From: Thermosynechococcaceae cyanobacterium Okahandja
GTDB taxonomy: Bacteria; Cyanobacteriota; Cyanobacteriia; Thermosynechococcales; Thermosynechococcaceae
Length of the DNA: 64,000 nucleotides
Assembly: GCA_041530395.1 (NCBI GenBank)
Contig: CP136945.1
Coordinates: 1,302,001-1,366,000 of the forward strand
Direction of reading: 5' to 3'
In this document: positions 19,985-28,594 of the stretch, one piece after another
Numbering within the stretch: position 1 is the first letter of the stretch
Layout: every line of letters begins with the position of its first letter
The notes under the pieces: generated by a model
Database searches by the model: none
The model's input: only the letters and a program-made list of their open reading frames with translations
What the model was told of the DNA's origin: nothing
Made by a program: the position numbers and the translations under genes

Positions 19985-21685
19985 ATGGCTCGGATTAATC
20001 TGCTAGATACACGCACTACGAGTTTCGGTGACTTAATTAGTAATGGCAAGATTTACCGAGTACCTCTCTTTCAGCGTGATTACTCTTGGCATGAAGAGAA
20101 TTGGGAAGACCTTTGGCAGGATATTCTGGTACTGCATACCAACCCCGATGCCAGTCATTACATGGGAGCAATTGTTCTGCAAAAATCTGCTACTTCAGAC
20201 AAAGAGTTTACAATTATTGATGGACAACAACGACTAGCTACTCTCAGCATTATTGCGATTGCTGTGATTAAAAAGATTCAAAATCTAGTAGAACTAGAAG
20301 AACAAAAAGAAGCCAACCAAGAACGACAAGAAATTTTAAGACGCACCTATCTCAGTGATAGGGATCCGCGTTCTCTTCGTTACTCCAGCAAGATTATTTT
20401 GAATGAAAATAATAACGATTTCTATCAAAGTAATTTAATCAATCTTAGAAAACCTCGAAATATTAACTCTCTTTCAAAATCTAATCAATTGCTCTGGAAA
20501 GCTTTTGAATATTTTTCAGCCCATTTAGAAGAGATTGAAAATGTCGTTCGGAGTGGTGAGCGACTTGCAGAGTTTCTAACAGATACTATCGCTCAACAAC
20601 TACTTTTCATTCAGATTAATGTTGAAGATGAGTTAAATGCTTACACTGTGTTTGAAACATTAAATGCTAGAGGAATAGAGCTAAGCTCAACAGATTTGTT
20701 AAAGAATTACCTATTTTCGCTCTTTCAAGGTCCAGATGAACTACAAGAAGCACAAAGGCAGTGGCGAAGAATCATTAATACAGTTCAAATGGAGAGGTTT
20801 CCCGAATTTCTCCGTTATTATCTTAGCCTTAAACAAACTCGAGTAAGACGAGAGAGATTATTCAAAATAGTTCGTGAATCTGTGAAGAACCGCGAACAAG
20901 CATTTGATTTACTTGATCAACTTGAGAATTACAGTAGCCTTTTTATTGCTCTTGCTAATCCTAATGATGAATTCTGGCGGGATACTCCAGAAAATCAATC
21001 TTATATTCGTGAGCTTGAGTTATTTCGAGTCAAGCAAGCGTATCCTACTTTATTTGCTGCATACGAGAGATTTAAACCCGAAGATTTTACACGCTTGTTA
21101 AAGCTTGTTTGTGTACTTTCTTTTCGCTACATTGTTGTTAGTAGCTTAAATCCCAATGAATTAGAATTACTCTACAATAAGGTTGCAATTGCGATCACTA
21201 ATGGTGAAATTACTAAACCAAAAGAGATATTTGATTATCTCCGCCCAGTATATGTTTCGGATGATAAATTCCTGCAAGACTTTTCTTTGCTCGCAATTTC
21301 CACAAGAAGCCAGAAAAAGAAATTAGTGCGATATATTTTATACAAGATTGAGGCAGATGCATCCCATATAGACGTAAATGAAGATAGTTTCTCTATCGAA
21401 CACATCTTGCCTGAATCACCTAATGATGATTGGAGGCAAAACTTCACCGATACCCAAATAGAAGAAATGGTGTATCGCATTGGAAATTTGACACCTTTAG
21501 AGCCTCATCTCAATCGCCAAGTCGGAAATGAGGCTTATTCAAGAAAGCGAGAAGCATATCAACAGAGCGTGTATAAACTAACACGAGATATATCCGCTGA
21601 AGACTGGAGTCCAGATACACTAGCGACACGGCAGAAGTATCTAGCGCAGAGAGCTATTCACATCTGGAGATCTGATTTCTTGTGA
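19985..21685 (+). CDS. DUF262/DUF1524 protein, GmrSD-like nuclease
   Basis: A 566-residue protein. The N-terminal DUF262 domain has VPLFQRDYSW (26-35) and the NTP-handling motif IDGQQR (78-83). The C-terminal part has a DUF1524-like HNH nuclease motif, SIEHILPE (His473) and IGNLT (Asn501). This combination is that of GmrSD, SspE and BrxU-type proteins, NTP-dependent nucleases that attack modified or unmodified phage DNA. Both motif sets look intact. The gene is markedly richer in A/T than its neighbours (for example 20,280-20,560), suggesting horizontal acquisition. It stands alone with no partner methylase or sulphur-modification genes next to it. Confidence 0.88.
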   Translation: MARINLLDTRTTSFGDLISNGKIYRVPLFQRDYSWHEENWEDLWQDILVLHTNPDASHYMGAIVLQKSATSDKEFTIIDGQQRLATLSIIAIAVIKKIQNLVELEEQKEANQERQEILRRTYLSDRDPRSLRYSSKIILNENNNDFYQSNLINLRKPRNINSLSKSNQLLWKAFEYFSAHLEEIENVVRSGERLAEFLTDTIAQQLLFIQINVEDELNAYTVFETLNARGIELSSTDLLKNYLFSLFQGPDELQEAQRQWRRIINTVQMERFPEFLRYYLSLKQTRVRRERLFKIVRESVKNREQAFDLLDQLENYSSLFIALANPNDEFWRDTPENQSYIRELELFRVKQAYPTLFAAYERFKPEDFTRLLKLVCVLSFRYIVVSSLNPNELELLYNKVAIAITNGEITKPKEIFDYLRPVYVSDDKFLQDFSLLAISTRSQKKKLVRYILYKIEADASHIDVNEDSFSIEHILPESPNDDWRQNFTDTQIEEMVYRIGNLTPLEPHLNRQVGNEAYSRKREAYQQSVYKLTRDISAEDWSPDTLATRQKYLAQRAIHIWRSDFL

Positions 21686-22048
21686 AGATTGGCTAGCTCT
21701 TCTAAGTTTTAAGGTGACTGGTGTAAGATGCAGCGCAGTTTGTCACGGGGTGGCCATGATGGACTTACGCCTTAACCTCCTGCTGAAGGCGAACAAGATC
21801 GCTTTGAGCCAAAATCCCTAAGCACAAGACGACTGCCATTGTACAGGGCTGGCTTGGTGTACCCCTTGTAGAGACTCGAAGATTCCAGTATCCTGACTGC
21901 TATAACACGTCTGGCAGAGGAGCAACCCCTAGAGCATCATGGAGACAGAGATTGGCAGCAGACGCAGCAGTGCCTCCCGCGTCCCTGAGCGCCGACGATG
22001 CCGTAGGACGAGGTTCAAGCTGGTGTTCTCTCGGGAAGAGTAGCTGGG
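21686..22048. other. Intergenic stretch between the DUF262 gene and the CNNM gene, with a possible leader ORF
   Basis: This 363-base gap has no substantial gene. An arginine-rich 34-codon frame (21939-22043, starting METEIGSRRSSASRVPERRR) ends five bases before the next gene's start and could be a leader peptide. An AGGAG lies 5' of it with wide spacing. No tRNA, known sRNA motif or strong terminator is visible. The G/C returns to the genome norm here, marking the right boundary of the A/T-rich DUF262 insert. Confidence 0.3.
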
Positions 22049-23383
22049 ATGTCTGCCACTGGCCTGGAAGTGTTATTTGTGCTGCTGCTCATCATTGCCA
22101 ATGGGGTGTTTGCAGGAGCGGAAATTGCGGTGGTTTCTGCGCGCAAAGTTCGCCTCGAACAGTTGGCAAAGCGGGGGAAGCGCAAAGCCAAGGCTGCCCT
22201 TAAGTTAGCGAACTCTCCCAATAGTTTTTTATCGGCGGTTCAAATTGGCATTACCCTTATTGGCATTCTGAGTGGTGCGGTGGGGGGCGCAACGCTGGCG
22301 CAGCGTCTCCAGGGGGCGCTTGCACCCTTGCCGTGGGTGGGGCAGTACAGTCAGCCGTTGAGTATTGCCATTGTTGTTACGGGTATTACCTATCTTTCCT
22401 TGGTGATTGGTGAGCTTGTGCCCAAGCGTATTGCCATGACCTATCCGGAGGCGATCGCCTGTAACATTGCCAAGCCGATGGTGTGGCTCACCAAGTTAAC
22501 GGCTCCCATTGTCCATCTCCTTAGTGCATCCACCGATGGCATCCTGCAAATGCTCGGCATCTCCACAACGGCAGAGCAAACCGTTACGGAGGATGAAATT
22601 AAGGTGCTGATTGAGCAGGGAGCGCAGGCAGGCTTGTTTGAGGTGGCCGAGCAGGATATGGTGGCGCGGATTTTTAATTTGGGCGATCGCCCCATCCAAT
22701 CCATGATGACACCGCGCACCGATATTGTTTGGCTGGATATTGAGTCGCCCATTGAGGAAATTGAAGCGGAGATTTTGGGAACGTTTCACTCCCGCTTTCC
22801 CGTGGCTGAGGAAACGATTGACCATTGCTTGGGCATTATTTCTGCTAAGGACTTTTTGGCGGCACGGTTGACCCAGCAGGAGGTCAATTTGCGCCAACTG
22901 CTGCAACCGGCCCTCTTTGTGCCGGAAGGTCGGCGCGCTCTCGATGTCTTAGAGTTATTTCGGCAGTCTAGCCAGCACATTGCCCTCATTACCGATGAGT
23001 ACGGTGGCATTGAGGGGTTAGTGACCCTAAATGACTTAATTGAAGCCATTGTTGGCAGTCTCCGCCATGAGGAGGGGGAAGAACCCCAAATTATCCAGCG
23101 GGAAGACGGCTCTTGGCTGCTGGATGGGTTGCTCTCTGTTTATGAACTGAAGGAGTTGCTCAAGCGGGATACGCTGCCGCAGGAGGAGAGTGCTAGCTAT
23201 CACACCTTGGGGGGACTGATCATTACCCTCTTTGGCCGCATTCCCCAGTCGGGCGACTACATCGAGACTGAGGGGCTACGGTTTGAAGTGGTGGACATGG
23301 ACGGCAACCGGGTGGACAAGGTCCTAGTGAGTGAGTTGCCGCCGGAGGATGAGCGGCCAGATCACCTACGCCTGAACGATTAA
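22049..23383 (+). CDS. CNNM/CorC-type membrane protein (hemolysin C family)
   Basis: A 444-residue protein with the standard order: a CNNM (DUF21) membrane domain with four hydrophobic helices (about residues 5-150, including ANGVFAGAEIAVVSARKVRL and SAVQIGITLIGILSGAVGG), a CBS pair (about 205-330, with MMTPRTDIVWLD and ALITDEYGGIEGLVT), and a C-terminal CorC_HlyC domain (about 345-430). Members are implicated in magnesium/cobalt efflux or resistance; the hemolysin label is historical. It converges on the transglutaminase-like gene, with the two stops sharing the tetranucleotide TTAA. Confidence 0.92.
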   Translation: MSATGLEVLFVLLLIIANGVFAGAEIAVVSARKVRLEQLAKRGKRKAKAALKLANSPNSFLSAVQIGITLIGILSGAVGGATLAQRLQGALAPLPWVGQYSQPLSIAIVVTGITYLSLVIGELVPKRIAMTYPEAIACNIAKPMVWLTKLTAPIVHLLSASTDGILQMLGISTTAEQTVTEDEIKVLIEQGAQAGLFEVAEQDMVARIFNLGDRPIQSMMTPRTDIVWLDIESPIEEIEAEILGTFHSRFPVAEETIDHCLGIISAKDFLAARLTQQEVNLRQLLQPALFVPEGRRALDVLELFRQSSQHIALITDEYGGIEGLVTLNDLIEAIVGSLRHEEGEEPQIIQREDGSWLLDGLLSVYELKELLKRDTLPQEESASYHTLGGLIITLFGRIPQSGDYIETEGLRFEVVDMDGNRVDKVLVSELPPEDERPDHLRLND

Positions 23384-25620
23384 CGCCGCCGAAACTGGGC
23401 AGCCGCTTGTTGCAGCGATCGCCAGCGTTGATCCCGCAGTTGACGTAGGGCACGCCGCAACGCCGGTAACGGCAGGGCTGAGCCACCGTAGCGCCACGAC
23501 ACGTAGGCGTGGGTAAGGGTATCAATGGCGCGCTGGCTAAGGGCATCCAATTGGGGCACCCCCCGCAGTTGCTGGGCGTATTCCCAAGGGGTTTGGCTTT
23601 TCCGTTTGGGGAAGCCCTGCTGTGCCAGCCAGTCGAGCATTTGCACGTAGAGTTGTTCAATGGCACTGAGTCGCCGCAGCCGTTGGTAGTAGCGCCAACT
23701 CTGCCACAGGTGGATTCCCAACCAGAGGGCGATCGCCCCGCCACAGAGGAGCAATACACCGCGCAGAATGCCCCCTAGCCCCTGAGAAAACAAATCAAGG
23801 AATTGTCTGAGTACCGAGTCTAAAGCGGCAAGAAGGGCACCCAAAAAGCCGGTCACGGGCGTAGGCAGCCAGCCCGTCACCCAGTTCCAAAATTGTTGCA
23901 GCACGCTAAAGGTTTGATCCACCTCAAGGGTGGCCGGATAGAGATCATGACCGGGAATCGGATCAAATAGAAACCAGCCAAAATCAGGGAAATAGGCTTC
24001 AGTGAGGGCATAGGCATCGGTGTTGCGGACAATGTATAGACCCGTAAAGGGGTTAAATTCCCCCGTACCAAGGCCGGTCACCAGCCGTGCCGGAATGCCA
24101 ATGCTCCGCAGCAGCAGGGTCAAGGCACTAGCAAAGTGATCTGGGTAGCCCCCCTGCCATTCAAACAGAAAGGTGCTGACTAAATCTTGATCCGGCTCTA
24201 GCTCAGGGATTTGCGGTGTCAGACGGTAAGACTGCTTCAGGGCTTGGGTCAGGTAAAGTGCCTGCTCGTAGGGTTCCTCAATCGGACGCTCGGCTTTGGC
24301 CAGCAGGTCTTGGGCAAGGGCTTGCAGCCGCGAGTTTAGGGCCTTAGGCACCTGTAAGTACTGGCGGTAAGCGGCGGGGTTGTGGGTTCTGCCAGCGGTA
24401 CGCAGCACCGAGCGATCGCGCACCGGCACGTGGGAAATCACCGAATAGGTCAACCCCTCCGGCAACGGCACCGGGGAACGCAAGCCCCCCTCGGGATCGC
24501 GGGCAATTTCACGGGTAGGAAAGTACAGTTCGCGGGGGTCGTAGAGGTGCGGAATAAGGTTACTAAATTCAGAGACCACCGTATAGGTTTGAATCACCTC
24601 GCGAGTGGGCAGGCGGGAAGGAAATTGCGGCAGCAAATAGCGAAAACTCCAAGGGGATCGCCGCAGAATTTCGGCATCATCATTACCGCTAATACGCCAG
24701 CCCCGTCCGGTATAGTCATCAAAGGCCAGCACCCGCCAAAAGCCCGGCGCCTGCGATCGCACCCGCATCAGTTCTCGCGGGGTCATCACCCCGCCAAAGG
24801 TTTGATCAATTTCGGAGCCAAAGCCGTAGTAAAAATTACTATCAAACGTTTGGTTGGCGAGGGCATCCCCCACCCCGCCACTACCACGGCCACTCACATA
24901 GCCGGGGTTAATCACTCGGGTTTGGTCAAACGCCTCATCCACCTGAATTTCGGCACTCACCGGCAGCGTCCGGATTTGATACCCCGGAAACCGTGGCAGC
25001 ACCACAAACACCGCCAACCCCAAGCCAAGGATTAACACAAATAGCCCCAACCACTGTCGCCATGAAACCCCTAGGGATTTTACCGTCACCTGCAGCAGCC
25101 CCAAGCGAGAACGGTAGTCCAGCACTAAAACCGGCAGGGCGATCGCCAAAAAGGCCAGTAAAAATAGACCAAAGATCATTGTTTGGCTGAGGGTGGCCGC
25201 CACACTAATTAAAATGAGGGCAATCACCATCGAATACCCCAGATCCTTGCGACGGGGCAGGTCAAAACTATGGAGAATTTGCAGTTGAATCAGCAGCTCC
25301 GTCAGCAGAATGCGCGAGTCTTGGGCAAGCAGCGTTAAACGCCCTAAAAATACTGCAAGAGCCACCACCATCCCCAAAGCAATCCCAAGTTTGGCCGCTA
25401 CATTGCGTTGCCGCCGCGACCACCAACTCCAGCTAAAACCGCAAATTGATAAGGGCACAGCCCAAAGACTGGTTTGGGTTTCAGCCGCCACATCGGTGGC
25501 CACTATCCCCACAATCACCAGAAACAGCACCCCTAACCGCAGCACCAGTGAATCTTCCACCTGCTTGGCCGGTGCCAGCATCGGAGAGGCAGAGAGGGGT
25601 TGCAGCCAACCGCGCAGCAT
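23380..25620 (-). CDS. Transglutaminase-like membrane protein (TgpA type) with altered catalytic residues
   Basis: A 746-residue membrane protein. Residues about 25-215 form several membrane helices (DUF3488/TgpA N-terminal type), a periplasmic transglutaminase-like domain spans about 300-560, one more membrane helix lies near 620-645, and a C-terminal cytoplasmic DUF4129-like helical part ends it. In active relatives the catalytic cysteine lies in GYCxHFA and the histidine in DAHAW. Here the sequences are GYPDHFASA and DAYALTEAYF, so both are missing, while the Asp (FDPIPGH) remains. The domain is probably a non-enzymatic binding module. The start ATG is at 25620. It overlaps the convergent CNNM gene by four bases. 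Confidence 0.85.
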   Translation of the reverse strand: MLRGWLQPLSASPMLAPAKQVEDSLVLRLGVLFLVIVGIVATDVAAETQTSLWAVPLSICGFSWSWWSRRQRNVAAKLGIALGMVVALAVFLGRLTLLAQDSRILLTELLIQLQILHSFDLPRRKDLGYSMVIALILISVAATLSQTMIFGLFLLAFLAIALPVLVLDYRSRLGLLQVTVKSLGVSWRQWLGLFVLILGLGLAVFVVLPRFPGYQIRTLPVSAEIQVDEAFDQTRVINPGYVSGRGSGGVGDALANQTFDSNFYYGFGSEIDQTFGGVMTPRELMRVRSQAPGFWRVLAFDDYTGRGWRISGNDDAEILRRSPWSFRYLLPQFPSRLPTREVIQTYTVVSEFSNLIPHLYDPRELYFPTREIARDPEGGLRSPVPLPEGLTYSVISHVPVRDRSVLRTAGRTHNPAAYRQYLQVPKALNSRLQALAQDLLAKAERPIEEPYEQALYLTQALKQSYRLTPQIPELEPDQDLVSTFLFEWQGGYPDHFASALTLLLRSIGIPARLVTGLGTGEFNPFTGLYIVRNTDAYALTEAYFPDFGWFLFDPIPGHDLYPATLEVDQTFSVLQQFWNWVTGWLPTPVTGFLGALLAALDSVLRQFLDLFSQGLGGILRGVLLLCGGAIALWLGIHLWQSWRYYQRLRRLSAIEQLYVQMLDWLAQQGFPKRKSQTPWEYAQQLRGVPQLDALSQRAIDTLTHAYVSWRYGGSALPLPALRRALRQLRDQRWRSLQQAAAQFRRR

Positions 25621-25750
25621 AACGTCTTTATCCTGAACCTAATTCCGCTAGATCCTAGCAACTCGCTAGAATGACTGTGGCATAAGATAACAGTGCCAAG
25701 ACAAAACCCCTGCCCTACTATTGGCCGTCGCGTCGGAGGTATAGACCGCC

Positions 25751-26053
25751 ATGGCTCAACTCGCTGTGGGCATGATTCAGGTGATGGGCTACCCAGCCGC
25801 CCTTGCGGTTGCCGATACCCTAGTGAAAGCGGCTCCGGTACAACTGGTGAGTTGTGAAGGCATTGGCAGCGGTTACTGGACCGTCGTGATTCGCGGCACG
25901 GTGGCAGACGTAAATGCTGCTGTTCAGGCGGCGCGATCGCTGCGGCAACACTCCATTCTGTCCCACCAAGTTATTGCCCACCCCCAAGGCAATGTCGAAC
26001 AGGTACTACCGATCCGCGTGCCCCACGCCCCCCTTGAGGACTTTTTGCTCTAG
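25751..26053 (+). CDS. Carboxysome shell hexamer protein, CcmK-like (BMC-H)
   Basis: A 100-residue single bacterial-microcompartment domain. It starts MAQLAVGMIQVMGYPAALAV, close to the CcmK opening, and contains ADTLVKAAPVQLV and the pore-loop motif EGIGSG (residues 36-41). In CcmK1/2 the pore carries EKIGSG, so the pore lysine is replaced by glycine. The helix before the last strand is about three residues shorter than in CcmK2. Such proteins tile carboxysome shell facets as hexamers with a central metabolite pore. It sits away from any ccm operon here, next to ispD, like the satellite ccmK genes of other cyanobacteria. The paralogue cannot be assigned. Confidence 0.88.
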   Translation: MAQLAVGMIQVMGYPAALAVADTLVKAAPVQLVSCEGIGSGYWTVVIRGTVADVNAAVQAARSLRQHSILSHQVIAHPQGNVEQVLPIRVPHAPLEDFLL

Positions 26054-26128
26054 CCCGGCAGACCCATCCCCATGGAGCGGAGGCCCATTTGTGGCAAAAT
26101 CAGAAGGCGATGTAGAGGTTGACCATCA

Positions 26129-26836
26129 ATGCACATCCTCATTCCGGCAGCGGGAATGGGCAAGCGTATGGGGGCGAGCCAGAACAAATTACGTCTGAGC
26201 CTGCTGGGGCAACCCCTCTTGGCTTGGACACTGCAAGCAATTGCCGCCGTTCCTGCCATTGAGTGGATGGGGGTCATTGGCCAGCCGGAGGATTTTCCGG
26301 TGTGGCAAGCCTTAATTCAAGACTTAGACCTGCCCCAGGCCGTGACCCTCATCGAAGGGGGCGCGACCCGTCAAGCCTCTGTGTATAGTGGCCTGCGGGC
26401 GCTACCTGCTGAGGCCACCCATGTGCTAATTCACGATGGTGCCCGCTGCTTGGCCACCTCGCACCTAATTGAACGCTGCGTCGATGCCCTAGCCACCCAT
26501 GAAGGATTTGTGGCGGCCATCCCCGTCAAAGACACCATTAAGATCGTCAATGCTGACGGTGTCATCAGCCACACACCGGATCGTCGCTCGCTGTGGGCAG
26601 CACAAACCCCCCAAGGCTTCCGGGTTGACTATCTCCTCAAGGGTCATGCCATGGCCGTCAGCGAAGGGTGGGACGTAACGGATGATGCCGCCCTGTTTGA
26701 ACGCTTAGGGCATCCCGTTCATATTGTGATGGGTGAGGAGACGAACCTCAAAATTACCACTCCCAGCGATCTCCCCCTTGCAGAACGGATCTTGCAGCAT
26801 CGCCGGGAGCATGGCCAAGGGAATAGAATCCCCTAG
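26129..26836 (+). CDS. ispD: 2-C-methyl-D-erythritol 4-phosphate cytidylyltransferase IspD
   Basis: A 235-residue enzyme of the MEP isoprenoid pathway that joins CTP to methylerythritol 4-phosphate. It begins MHILIPAAGMGKRMGASQNK, the nucleotide-binding signature of the family, and contains GGATRQASVYSGL, VLIHDGARCLA, AIPVKDTIK and TDDAALFERLGHPVHIV, all diagnostic. Length is normal. It is 75 bases downstream of the CcmK-like gene on the same strand, and its stop shares CTAG with the convergent hypothetical gene. Confidence 0.96.
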   Translation: MHILIPAAGMGKRMGASQNKLRLSLLGQPLLAWTLQAIAAVPAIEWMGVIGQPEDFPVWQALIQDLDLPQAVTLIEGGATRQASVYSGLRALPAEATHVLIHDGARCLATSHLIERCVDALATHEGFVAAIPVKDTIKIVNADGVISHTPDRRSLWAAQTPQGFRVDYLLKGHAMAVSEGWDVTDDAALFERLGHPVHIVMGEETNLKITTPSDLPLAERILQHRREHGQGNRIP

Positions 26837-27222
26837 GCCAAGGTTTCGGGACAGTAGCCCAAGCCTTGAATAAACTGTTTGCGAAACGCTTCAATGTCAT
26901 CGTAGTTGGGGGTGCCGTGGGAGACAATGGCCACTTGGTAGCGGCGCATTACATCCACCATTGGCTGTCCCGTTTCTAAGGCCCACAGTGCCATTTTTAA
27001 CGAGATCCCCGGTGTATAAGGAAACCCTAACTCGTTTAAGAATGCCCGAAAATTCCCTGCTTGTTCGTCAGACAATGGGGTGTGCATTTTAACTCGCACG
27101 ACCCATCCATCGACTTGATGAATCACTGTGACAAACTGGACTGGTAAATTAGCATATTCATGCAAGAATTGCACAACCCGCAGGGTAAGGCTCGCATTGC
27201 TGAGGTGATAGATGAAATCCAT
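26833..27222 (-). CDS. Conserved-looking soluble protein of unknown function
   Basis: A 129-residue protein starting MDFIYHLSNASLTLRVVQFL. It has mixed helix/strand character with no membrane segment or signal. Notable segments are VDGWVVRVKMHTPLSDEQAG and VSHGTPNYDDIEAFRKQF. I do not recognise the family. Its composition and codon use match the neighbouring core genes, so it is likely a real cyanobacterial gene. It overlaps ispD by four bases at the stop. The 27,223-27,334 gap beside it contains a short hairpin. Confidence 0.65.
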   Translation of the reverse strand: MDFIYHLSNASLTLRVVQFLHEYANLPVQFVTVIHQVDGWVVRVKMHTPLSDEQAGNFRAFLNELGFPYTPGISLKMALWALETGQPMVDVMRRYQVAIVSHGTPNYDDIEAFRKQFIQGLGYCPETLA

Positions 27223-27300
27223 GGTGTTACCCTCTTACCCTTACACTTTCATTGTCGGTGACCACCCCCTTGCCGCCTAGGGGAATTCTCCGCGATCGCG

Positions 27301-27315
27301 TGGGGGAAACCCCCC
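27301..27315. terminator. Short hairpin downstream of the aldo/keto reductase gene
   Basis: GGGGG-AAA-CCCCC lies about 20 bases past the minus-strand aldo/keto reductase stop and before the unknown 129-residue gene. It is symmetrical and lacks a long T-run, so it may be a weak terminator or a message-end stabiliser. Only the palindrome is certain. Confidence 0.35.
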
Positions 27316-27334
27316 ATTATGCCCTCAGCGCTGT

Positions 27335-28516
27335 TCAGGACTCGGATAGTCGTCGTTGAGGCGTGCTGGCAAAACGCTCGTGGGCGGCCTTTAGAATTGC
27401 CGGAATGTGTTGGCGGTGCGGACTCTTGGCCAAGCAGGAGGAGAGGTCTAACTGACCCACCTGAGCCGCGTTCGCCCCCGGAAACCAGTGGCCCCCATTC
27501 CCCAGCAGGTTATAGCGCATACGGGCATAGTCCACTAAATCGTAGGCTTGCGCCAAGTTCCACAACCAGAGAATTGTCGGAATATTGATGTTCCCGGGGG
27601 TGTGGCGATAGTCGGGTAGCCCCTGCTGCCACGTATGGTACCAGTCGGCGCCAAGGCGTTCAATGGCAGCCTGCTCTAGTCGCTCTAGAATGGGCGGCAG
27701 GAGGGTGTCGGCCTGCGCCAAGAGGGTTAAGGCCTCAAGATGAGCATCAAAGTCACTGGGGCGAGCCGCTCCAACGCTGAGGGTGTGTACCTGAGGGTGG
27801 GACAGGCAAAAGAGATCGTTAAAGACCATTGGGCTTAAGGGGGCACATAGCTCCACTAGGCGTGGCGGTGGATTGTAGAGCATCCCCCCCTTATCGGCGG
27901 GGCTAATGATAAAGACCCCCATATCCCGGGCATGGGCATCCAGAATGGCCGGCCAATTTTGCTGATTGATGTAGTACCAGTGCAGGTTCACGTAGTCAAA
28001 TACATCCGTGGCGATCGCCTGGCGGATGACCTCACAACTGCCGTGGGTCGAGAACCCAACAAAGCGAATCTTGCCCTGAGCTTGGAACTGGCGAACCACC
28101 TCCAAACAGCCTCCCGGTCGCAGCACCTGCTCAAGGTGCTCCGGCAGGTTAATACCATGAATGGCCAAGAGGTCAATGTAGTCTAAGCCCAGATTCCGTA
28201 GCGATGTTTCTAGGGTTTCACGAAATTCCTTGGCACTGGGGCGCGGCCCTACCTTGGTTTGGACAATGAGTTTTTCGCGGGGCAGGCGGGGTAAAATGCG
28301 CCCCAACTGCACCTCTGAGGTGCCATAGCCGCGGGCGGTTTCAATGTGGGTAATGCCTAGCTCCAGTGCCCGCTGAATGGTGGCTTCGAGGTTACGCTGG
28401 TTCTCGGCAGGGATGGTACTGGCATTCACATCCTGCCATGAAAACTGATAGCGCATGCCCCCACAGGAAAATACAGGCATGGCTAAATTGGTGCGACCAA
28501 AGCGACGGTAGAGCAT
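27335..28516 (-). CDS. Aldo/keto reductase with a ferredoxin-like C-terminal extension that lost its cysteines
   Basis: A 393-residue protein. Residues about 1-290 are an aldo/keto reductase barrel (MLYRRFGRTNLAMPVFSCGG; catalytic-type positions in HIETARGYGTSE, VQTKVG and LLAIHGIN). Residues about 300-385 correspond to the helical extension that in many relatives holds two [4Fe-4S] clusters (the NIPxILxLxN phrase, here NINIPTILWLWNLAQAYDL). Here the cluster cysteine positions are mostly lost: only one Cys remains (SSCLAKSP). Substrate unknown. The start at ATG 28516 is preferred because the first residues then match the family. It ends upstream of the unknown 129-residue gene and lies 78 bases downstream of ftsQ on the same strand. 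Confidence 0.88.
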   Translation of the reverse strand: MLYRRFGRTNLAMPVFSCGGMRYQFSWQDVNASTIPAENQRNLEATIQRALELGITHIETARGYGTSEVQLGRILPRLPREKLIVQTKVGPRPSAKEFRETLETSLRNLGLDYIDLLAIHGINLPEHLEQVLRPGGCLEVVRQFQAQGKIRFVGFSTHGSCEVIRQAIATDVFDYVNLHWYYINQQNWPAILDAHARDMGVFIISPADKGGMLYNPPPRLVELCAPLSPMVFNDLFCLSHPQVHTLSVGAARPSDFDAHLEALTLLAQADTLLPPILERLEQAAIERLGADWYHTWQQGLPDYRHTPGNINIPTILWLWNLAQAYDLVDYARMRYNLLGNGGHWFPGANAAQVGQLDLSSCLAKSPHRQHIPAILKAAHERFASTPQRRLSES

Positions 28517-28594
28517 TGGCGTGTCCCTAGGTGGCGTGGCAAATGGCGCCAGGTGAAGCACAAGGCACAAACCAGTATAGTATTCTAGCCCGGC

